From: Begonia masoniana
Taxonomy: Eukaryota; Streptophyta; Magnoliopsida; Cucurbitales; Begoniaceae
Direction of reading: 5' to 3'
NCBI GenBank assembly: GCA_022432975.1
Contig: CM039508.1
Location: 31,886,433-31,950,432, forward strand
DNA length: 64,000 nucleotides
Shown here one piece after another: positions 57,001 to 64,000 of this stretch. The position numbers were made by a program, and so were the translations under genes. Within the stretch, counting starts at the first letter, position 1. Every line of letters begins with the position of its first letter. The notes below the pieces were generated by a model that was not told where the DNA came from, did not search any database, and saw only the letters and a program-made list of their open reading frames with translations.

Positions 57001-58287
57001 TATAACGACTCTTTATCCCAGCAAGATGTTGTCCGCTCTGGGGATTGGGCCGTAGCCCAATATTCTCCCCTCACGGCTTTGTTTGGCGAGGACTTCCCAG
57101 TCGGTCACCCAACCTGGTACTACTCTTGCCGAAGCACTTTTAACTTCGGGAGGGTCTCTTTACATACGTTTCATTTCCACATACTTCCTCAAGCGATGTG
57201 GGATTGTGACGACCCCATTTTTACAACCCGCCACCTTCGGTTCGGCCCGTGCAGATGTACCGCCATCCAGGTTCCGGTTCGTGCAGCCATCGTACACATA
57301 CTTACACATCCGGGTCATCACAATCACCCCCCCTCAGGGGCCCAGCGTCCTCGTTGGCCACATTTTCGGTTGGGTACAGGCTCTGATACTATTGTAACGA
57401 CCCCTTTTCCCAGTAAGATATTGTCCGCTCTGGGGATTGGGCCGTAGCCCAATATTCTCCCCTCACGGCTTTGTTTGGCGAGGACTTCCCAGTCGGTCAC
57501 CCAACCTGGTACTACTCTTGCCGAAGCACTTTTAACTTCGGAGTTCTTATGGGATCCGTTGCCAATTGTGCTCCAAAACGCGTCTTGCTATCTTGGGAGG
57601 GTCTCTTTACATATGTTTCATTTCCACATACTTCCTCAAGCGATGTGCGCGTCTTGCTATCTTGGGAGGGTCTCTTTACATATGTTTCATTTCCACATAC
57701 TTCCTCAAGCGATGTGGGATTGTGACGAACCCCCTTTTTATGACCCGTCACCTTTCGGTTCGCCCGCGCGGACGTACCGCCATCCGGGTTCCGGTTCATG
57801 CAGCCATCATACACATACTTACACATCCGGGTCATCACAATCACCCCCCCTCAGGGGCCCAGCGTCCTCGTTGGCCACATTTTCGGTTGGGTACAGGCTC
57901 TGATACTATTGTAACGACCCCTTTTCCCAGTAAGATATTGTCCGCTATGGGGATTGGGCCGTAGCCCAATATCCTCCCCTCACGGCTTTGTTTGGCGAGG
58001 ACTTCCCAGTCGGTCACCCAACCTGGTAACTACTCTCACCGAATCACTTTTAACTTCGAAGTTCTTATGGGATCCGTTGCCAATTGTGCTCCAAAAAGCA
58101 TCTTGCTATCTTGGGAGGGTCTCTTTACATACGTTTCATTTCCACATACTTCCCCAAGCGATGTGGGATTGTGACGACCCCATTTTTACAACCCGCCACC
58201 TTCCGGTTCGCCCGTGCAGATGTACCGCCATCCAGGTTCCGGTTCGTGCAGCCATCGTACACATACTTACACATCCGGGTCATCACA
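57001..58287 (-). mobile_element. Cassandra tandem array: three LTRs, two interiors, TSD GAGTT
   Basis: Minus-strand Cassandra with perfect GAGTT duplications (56996-57000, 58288-58292), inserted in Athila pol. LTRs: 57001-57322 (322 bp), 57393-57839 (447 bp), 57910-58287 (378 bp). Interiors: 57323-57392 and 57840-57909, both 70 bp. Each interior holds the minus-strand primer-site remnant (AGTATCAGAGCC) and a CCTGAGGGGGG purine tract. LTR lengths are explained by a 69-bp duplication in the middle LTR (57579-57647/57648-57716) and a 56-bp deletion in the first. All three carry 5S-like sequence. Outer boundaries with one TSD show a single insertion followed by LTR recombination. Confidence 0.93.
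57477..57558 (-). other. 5S rRNA-derived domain in the Cassandra middle LTR
   Basis: Minus strand reads GATCCCATAAGAACTCCGAA, GTTAAAAGTGCTTCGGC, GAGTAGTACCAGG, TTGGGTGACC and GGGAAGTCCTCGCC, close to plant 5S rRNA. The copy in the last LTR is at about 57996-58076; the first LTR has lost its first part by the 56-bp deletion. Confidence 0.88.
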
Positions 58288-58300
58288 GAGTTACTGCAAC

Positions 58301-60600
58301 AATAGATCATCAAAGAAGACTAACCCTCATTATGAAAGAAGTTGTAAAGAAGGAGATACTCAAGTGATTAGATGCAGAAATAATTTTTTTCCATTTCAGA
58401 CAGCTCTTGGATTAGTCCAGTCCATTGTGTTCCAAAGAAAGGAGGGACCACTGTAATAGCTAGCGAGAAAAATGAATTAATTCCAACAAGAACGGTTACA
58501 GGTTGGAGGATTTGCATGGACTACAAAAAGCTTAACAAGGTCACTCGAAAAGATCATTTTCCTTTGCCTTTCATAGATCAAATGTTGGACAGGTTGGCTG
58601 GGAGGAAGTTCTATTGCTAATTGGACGGGTATTCAGGGTATAATCAAATAACAATAGCACCCGAAGACCAGGAGAAAACCACCTTCACTTGCCCATATGG
58701 AACTTTCGCTTTCAGGAGAATGCCTTTCGGTTTGTGCAATGCTCAAGCAGCGTTCTAGCGCTGCATGATAGCCATTTTTTCAGACATGATTGAAGAAGGT
58801 TTGAAAATTTTTATGGATGATTTTTCGATTGCTGGAGATTCTTTTGCAGCATGTTTAATAAATTTAGAGCGGGTCTTGAAGAGATGCATGGAAACTAATC
58901 TCGTTTTGAATTGGGAAAAGTGTCATTTTATGGTGTCCGAAGGAATAGTTTTGGGGCATCAAATTTTAGCAAAAGGTTTAGAGGTGGATAAAGCAAAAAT
59001 CAAAATTATTGAGAAGCTACCTCCAGCAAAAATAGTGAAGGGAATCCGAAGTTTCTTGGGACATGCGGGATTCTATCCGAAGTTACTCGAGCAGAATACT
59101 TCGTTTAGTTTCGACAAGGACTGCTTGGAAGCCTTTAATCTACTAAAGCTAAAGTTAATCACTGCACCAGTAATCACTGCACCTTATTGGAGTTCACCTT
59201 TTATTTTGATGTGTGATGCAAGTGATTACGCAGTAGGAGTGGTTCTTGGGCAGAAGAAAGAAAAAATTTTTCACTCAGTTTACTATACTAGCAAAACATT
59301 GAATGAAACTCAAAAGAACTACACAACCACAAAGAAGGAACTACTAGCTGTAGTGTTTGCATTTGACAAATTCAGAGCTTATTTAATTGGCACAAAAGTT
59401 ATCGTTTACACTGACCATGCAGCAATAAAATATTTGGGGGCTAAGAAGGATGCTAAACCTAGGCTTATTCGATGGGTGCTTTTACTTCAAGAGTTTGATG
59501 TGGAGATTCGAGACAGAAAGGGGTTTGAGCATCATGTTGTAAATCTTTTGCCAAGACTGGAGAATGGAAGCAACCAGGAGCATGAAAAGTTAATTAAAGA
59601 GACATTTCATAATGAATATCTGTTGAAAGTGAAAGGCTCTTCAGCACCCTGGTACGCTGATTTTGTTAATCATATTGTAAGTGATATAACCCCTTTCGAT
59701 TTAAATTATCAACAGAAAAGAAAGTTTTTGAAAGATGTAAAGCAGTATTTCTGGGACGAGCCATTTCTCTTCAAGCAATGCGCGGACCAACTGTTGAGAA
59801 GGTGTGTTCCTGAAGAAGAAATGCAATCAGTACTGTAGAAGTGCCATGCAGCACCATACGGTGGTCATTATGGAGGAATCAGAACAGCTGTTAAAGTTTT
59901 GCAATCGGGTTTGTACTGGCCCTCTCTTTTTAAGGATACTAATGCGTTTGTTAAAAATTGTGACAGGTGCCAAAGGGTTGGCAACATCTCTAGGAAACAC
60001 GAGCTGCCACTCACAAATATTTTGGAAGTAGAAATATTTAACGTATGGGGGATAGATTTCATGGGACCTTTTCCACCATCTTTTGGGAATCAATTTATTT
60101 TGTTAGCTATAGATTATGTGTCTAAATGGGTTGAGGTAGTGGGACTTTTGAATAATGAAGGGAAGAGTGTTCTAAAATTTTTACAGAAAAACATCTTCAC
60201 ACGCTTTGGAACACCGCGAGCTATTATAAGCGATGGAGGTTCTCACTTTTTCAACAGCTTGTTCACTGGATTACTGAGTAAATATGGAGTCAGACATAAA
60301 GTTACGACAGCTTACCATCCACAGAGTAATGGGCAGGTAGAGATTTCTAACAAGGAGATAAAGAAACTATTGGAAAAAGTGGTGCACCCTAATAGAAAGG
60401 ATTGGTCTCAGAAATTGGACGATGCATTGTGGGCATATCGAACAGCATATAAAACACCTCTGAGTACCACACCTTACAATTTGATTTATGGAAAGACTTG
60501 TCATTTACCAGTAGAGCTTGAGCACAAAGCATATTGGGCAATCAAAACCCTAAACTTGGATTTACAAGGAGCAGGAAAACATCAATTTTTGCAATTATGA
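58301..60600 (+). pseudogene. Athila RT, RNase H and integrase (broken)
   Basis: Resumes the RT after the Cassandra array (IDHQRRLTLIMKEVVKKEIL). RT: GWRICMDYKKLNKVTRKDHF about 58505, TAA stop within FYC-LDGYSGYNQI about 58618, stops near 58757, FMDDFS catalytic motif about 58811. An open frame 58765-59838 covers the rest of RT (ending [12 protein letters not shown]), RNase H ([15 protein letters not shown]) and the start of integrase. After a frameshift, 59899-60600 encodes integrase: CDRCQ of the zinc finger, core [18 protein letters not shown] and [10 protein letters not shown] with all three acidic residues, and [17 protein letters not shown] proline between RNase H and RT (FYPKLLEQ) marks a short internal deletion. 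The integrase C-terminus is missing. Confidence 0.9.
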
Positions 60601-60604
60601 AAGA

Positions 60605-60893
60605 TAGGGTGGTACTGCTACACTGTTTGTTGATTGGGAAATCAATTAATATTAAATCTATTATATTTAAAACGATGTGTGCTAATGCTCTGAAACCAAG
60701 AGGGTAATTTTTGTTTCCATCCTTAGTCTCGGGTTTGTGTGAGCAGGTAGGAGTTCTATTTGAAGATGACGAGGAAAATCACCTCCCAGGCCCACCATTG
60801 ACCATAGCCATAATCAAGAGGATTGCCTTAGAAACTGAAGAGCTAGAAGAAGGAGTCAACCTGGAAATTCCAGTGGAAGGTAGAGGAAGGTAA
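60605..60893 (+). pseudogene. Athila-associated envelope-like ORF, C-terminal remnant
   Basis: The frame reads RVVLLHCLLIGKSINIKSII...CANALKPRG, a stop, then LFPSLVSGLCEQVGVLFEDDEE and a short acidic tail. The LL.GKSIN and FPSLV.GLCEQ.GV blocks belong to the same family as the pseudogene at 35231-36661. It starts within a few bases of the end of integrase, so the integrase C-terminus, spacer and envelope-like N-terminus have been deleted. Confidence 0.7.
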
Positions 60894-61857
60894 ATGGGAT
60901 AGGCGTGTTCTGATGCTTGTTTTGTTCTGATGCTAGTTTTCACTGTTGGTTGGATAAAATCATTTTCTGCGGCTGATTTTTATGCCTTATTTAAAGTTTC
61001 TATGTCTTGTTTCTGTTGTTTATCTTGGTTGCTTATTAAATATAAAAAAAAAAGAGTAATGAAATTTCAAAGTGTTCCCTAATTTGAGCAAGTTTAATGA
61101 AAAATGTCTTTATTGCATAGTTTGAAAAGTTAAGAATTATTCCCTTAAGCTAAATTTTTCCTAGCACACAAACTCATTTTAGTTGCTTATGAATATTATC
61201 CCTTCTAGACATTACAATATATCTAGGTGTCAATAATTTAGTGTTTGATTAAAGAAATTAGCAATGAAAGACTTCTTTTAAAAAAATATATAAAATAAAA
61301 ACATATAATAAATAATAAGTTTGGGGGTTATATATATAAAAAATAATAATAATAATAAAATATTAAAAAATTAAAAAAAATGGAATAAATGTAATTTCCT
61401 AATCTACTATCAATTTCGAGTGAACCTTTTGGATACTCGATGGGTAGAAATAAATTAGAGAAACTTTGGGAGGAACTCCGTTGCATATTTATTGGCTATA
61501 CTCCTCTATTTGATATGGGTATATATCTTGAAGTGACACTACTGAGTAACCGGAGGACTTCATCACTAATGTTGTCAATCGCATAAAAAGATAGTGTGAC
61601 TTATAGATAAAGTCAATGCAAAAAAATAAATAATTATTATATATCCCCCTCACTTATTTAAAAAAAAATTAAAGAAAGAAGAAGAACCTTTGAAAGCTAA
61701 TAGATTTAGGAAGGACATTAAAGAGTTGACATCCTATGATATGTATTGTGATTTTAGTTTTGATTGTTGAACTTAGCAATTTAAATGAAGTTTAAGCACA
61801 CACACACTGTGACAATTTAGTTCATGGGAAATGATTCTCTGTTGATGGATCTTAATT
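60894..61857 (+). other. Athila 3' non-coding region with purine tract
   Basis: AT-rich, no ORF. Contains short A/T runs, and AAGTTTGGGGGTT at about 61317-61329, the kind of purine tract that ends Athila/Tat interiors. No recognisable LTR follows it. Confidence 0.5.
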
Positions 61858-62130
61858 GTGATAGTGGAATTTTTCAAGAATTTACACACTACGACCGCGC
61901 CGCCATTTTTCCCTCAGGCTTGTAGTAGCTGGGACATGATGCAGTATATGCATCATATGTATGAGATGCAGCAGCAGATGCAATATATGTATGAGGTACA
62001 ACAGCAACAGCTACAACAGCATATGTATGAGGTGCAGCATCATGACTATCTCATTGAGTCCCTTCGAGAGCTCACTGAGAGGATGACGGATTGGATTGCA
62101 TCCGAAGACGACGATGCCCCATCTGAGTAG
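61858..62130 (+). CDS. Small Gln/Met-rich ORF, possibly the tail of an envelope-like ORF
   Basis: 90 codons, nominal start at 61858. The middle repeats YMHHMYEMQQQMQYMYEVQQQ-type residues and is followed by HDYLIESLRELTERMTDWIA and an acidic end. A helical Gln-rich repeat then acidic tail is also seen at the C-terminus of the related ORF at 35231. No independent promoter is evident and function is unknown; it may be a decayed fragment. Confidence 0.35.
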   Translation: MIVEFFKNLHTTTAPPFFPQACSSWDMMQYMHHMYEMQQQMQYMYEVQQQQLQQHMYEVQHHDYLIESLRELTERMTDWIASEDDDAPSE

Positions 62131-62724
62131 TATAGTTTATATGTTGTATTTTATTTTATGTATTTTACTTGGCGTCTGTAAATTTGATGTACTTTAATTT
62201 TATGTCTTGATGTATAGTATTTGTATTGGAATCTGGCTGTTGGGTATATATTTGTTATTTGAATTTACCGGAACTGTGTGAAGCTAGTTACGGAAGAGTC
62301 ATAAAACAAACGAAACTCTGTCCATTTTTTCAATTTTATTTTTGTTTTTTTAAAATAAACTGAAACAAATAAATAATTGTAATTTGAATAACCTATAATA
62401 AATAAGTATTATTAAAATAAACTAAAATAAAAAATATATATTATTTAAATAAACAAAAATAAATAATTATAATTTTAATAACCTTTGAAATTACATGAAA
62501 ATGAAATAAATATTACACGGATTGATTATGTTTGAAAATGAAAAGAAAGATTAAATCAAATAGGAAGATGAGAGAGCTTCAATACATTTTTAGGAGGAAA
62601 AAGATTAACCGTAACAAGATACACGACATGTTGGATTCACATTCTTCGAACCTAACCCAATTTCGACAAGAATTGACCAGACCGAACCAGATTGCTTTCG
62701 AACCGTTAAAATTTAACCAAAAGA

Positions 62725-62985
62725 TATCCGAAACGATCCTATTCCGACCATACTGATGTTAGAATAAACTGGTAAAAAATTTCTGCTTAAATCCTTTTGA
62801 AATAAATTTATTAAAATGAAAAAATAACATCAAATATTTAGGCAAGAAAAATCCTGAAAGTCTTCTGAATCGATCTAATTCGACCATATCCGATCTAAGA
62901 GTACACGTAAGAAATTTATGCCTACATTCTTCCGAAATTGGTTTTATTAAATTGAAATTTGATACCATTATTTTATTTAGGCAAG
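62725..62985 (+). repeat. Diverged direct duplication of about 130 bp
   Basis: Two similar blocks share AC(G)ATC...TTCGACCATA near their start and end in T/A-rich TTATTAAA...TATTTAGGCAAGA (about 62846 and 62985). Confidence 0.5.
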
Positions 62986-63039
62986 ATATTATTTGGAATA
63001 TTGAAAAAATCTCGATAACCCTAACCTCTAGGAATCCAG

Positions 63040-63691
63040 GTAAGTGAAAATATCACATTTTCAACGTTTTGGCTACAGCCCTACATCATGAAATCTATGT
63101 TATTTTCTTATAATTATTTTATTACATAATTCTAATATTTGATCACGAATGTTTAAATATTGACATAAAATTGGTAGGATATTTTGTATGTGTATGAATC
63201 TGATGAAATTGACGAAAAATATGTGATAGCAAAGTTTGAACGACAATAAGATGGCTAAATTTAAACAAAATTGAGATGGTTACGCCTGAACGACAATGAG
63301 ATGACTATGCCTGAACGAAAATGAGATGACAAAACCTAAACGGCAAAGAGATGGTTAATTCTGAATGAATGCTGGAAAATGAGTTTCAACTAGTATGTAA
63401 CTGTTAAGTTAAGATTCGGTAAAATATAATGTTAATTTTGCACTTTCACGTGTTTTCGCTTATGAGATGGTTACCCCTGAACGACAATGAGATGACTACG
63501 CCTGAACGAAAATGAGATAATAAAGCCTGAACGACAAAGAAATGGTTAAGTCTGAACGAATGCTGAAAAATGAGTTCCAACTAGTATGTAACTGTTAAGT
63601 TAAGATTCGGTAAAATATAATGTTAATTTTGCACTTTCACGTGTTTTCGTTTACTGAGTTATTTTCATAATGTGTAGTTTTGTGATGTAGG
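63040..63691 (+). promoter_or_regulatory. Predicted leader intron 2 with wobble-paired arms (LTR F)
   Basis: CCTACATCATGAAAT (63080-63094) pairs in RNA with GTTTTGTGATGTAGG (63677-63691) over all 15 positions with three G-U pairs. The donor is GTAAGT and the acceptor lies in the right arm. The intron contains a 191-bp duplication. Confidence 0.55.
63273..63654 (+). repeat. 191-bp tandem duplication with 25-bp subrepeats
   Basis: Two copies (63273-63463, 63464-63654). Each begins with four degenerate 25-bp units of GAGATGGTTACGCCTGAACG type and ends in identical sequence including GGTAAAATATAATG and CACGTGTTTTCG. The last 80 bp or so of the copies are nearly identical. Confidence 0.92.
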
Positions 63692-64000
63692 TGAGTTTTT
63701 ATCTGAGGAAGAGAAATGACTTTAATCAAGAACCTTCCAAAGGCATTGCGAGTATGCAGAAGAAGAAAATATTTTTGGATCGATGAAGGAATTTACATTT
63801 ACTATGTTTCAGTTTTCGATGATATTTCATATCTTTTTTGAAACATTGAATAAAATATGTTGGATTTATCGTTAATAAATTTTTATGAATAGTTTAAATT
63901 CTGCATTTATTTTCAATTTTGACCAAGTTATTTAATGTTTAAATATTATTTTAAAAGCTTCTGCACATTTAATAATTCATTTAAGACTTTCAAATATTCT

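Larger units (their letters stand above)
52855..62150 (+). mobile_element. Athila-type gypsy element (right end unresolved)
   Basis: 5' LTR 52855-54168, tRNA-Asp-type primer site, gag, protease, a Cassandra array insertion, RT, RNase H, integrase, an envelope-like remnant and a TTTGGGGGT purine tract near 61320. RT and RNase H motifs and the [18 protein letters not shown] block are Athila-like. No 3' LTR starting TGATAACTC was found before the window end, so the element is truncated or its 3' LTR lies elsewhere; the right coordinate is nominal. Confidence 0.85.
62720..64000 (+). mobile_element. Probable gypsy LTR F (runs off the window)
   Basis: Recognised by the leader architecture shared with the other gypsy LTRs: acceptor TTTTATTTAG at 62980, exon 2 62981-63039, donor ATCCAG|GTAAGT at 63040, arms at 63080-63094 and 63677-63691, acceptor GATGTAG at 63690 followed by GTGAGT. 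The left boundary was not found, and the right end lies beyond the window. It could also be a non-LTR transcript with the same intron ends. Confidence 0.5.

Overview
The window is nuclear DNA of a flowering plant, most likely a eudicot, and is almost entirely nested LTR retrotransposons. The lineages are plant-specific: Ty3/gypsy chromoviruses of Tekay/Del type (C-terminal chromodomain, initiator-tRNA-Met primer site), an Athila element (tRNA-Asp-type primer site), Ty1/copia elements of Sirevirus, Tork and Ale/Retrofit type, and Cassandra elements whose LTRs carry 5S rRNA sequence. I see one convincing host gene, three exons at 37508-38169, encoding a 160-residue single-pass membrane protein. 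No bacterial-type features, CRISPR arrays or tRNA genes were seen.

Layout. 1-10.4 kb: the 3' part of a decayed Sirevirus (RT/RNase H remnant, a 512-bp AT run, an envelope-like ORF, then its 3' LTR). The envelope-like ORF is cut by two solo gypsy LTRs (3590-5702, 6092-8529). 10.4-33.5 kb: a decayed Tork copia element whose gag is split by chromovirus A (10737-30540, minus strand, TSD GTCGA); A's 5' LTR is in turn split by chromovirus B (17753-28805, plus strand, TSD GACAA), the youngest large element. 33521-34361: a two-LTR Cassandra in the Tork 3' LTR. 34.4-37.4 kb: unassigned DNA and a minus-strand pseudogene of the plant 'putative transposon protein' (envelope-like) family. 37.4-38.2 kb: host gene. 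39896-47699: an Ale-type copia element (minus, TSD CTATG) holding solo LTR D (40808-44037). 47891-50430: solo LTR E (TSD TACTT). 50.4-52.9 kb: AT-rich DNA, a GC-rich repeat island and a doubtful pseudogene. 52855-about 62.2 kb: Athila element holding a three-LTR Cassandra array (57001-58287, TSD GAGTT). 62.7 kb to the end: a probable further gypsy LTR, F.

The most unusual signal is shared by the gypsy LTRs (A, B, three solo LTRs, one 5'-truncated solo LTR and F). Each appears to carry a spliced leader: exon 1, intron 1, a 45-59-nt mini-exon, and intron 2, in that order. Intron 2 starts with GTAAGT. A short arm lies about 30-45 nt inside it (CCTACATCACAAAAC in A and B), and its 3' splice site lies inside the exact reverse complement (GTTTTGTGATGTAGG). 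In diverged LTRs the arms change together, including G-U wobble changes that pair only on the sense RNA. I know of no description of this arrangement, but the splicing itself is inferred. Two LTRs also contain large, nearly perfect tandem arrays downstream of intron 2 (38-bp unit x about 45 in B's 5' LTR but x7 in its 3' LTR; 23-bp unit x about 43 in D).

Nearly all element genes are broken. B's polyprotein is closest to intact and carries two compensating single-base indels that flank the RT catalytic motif.
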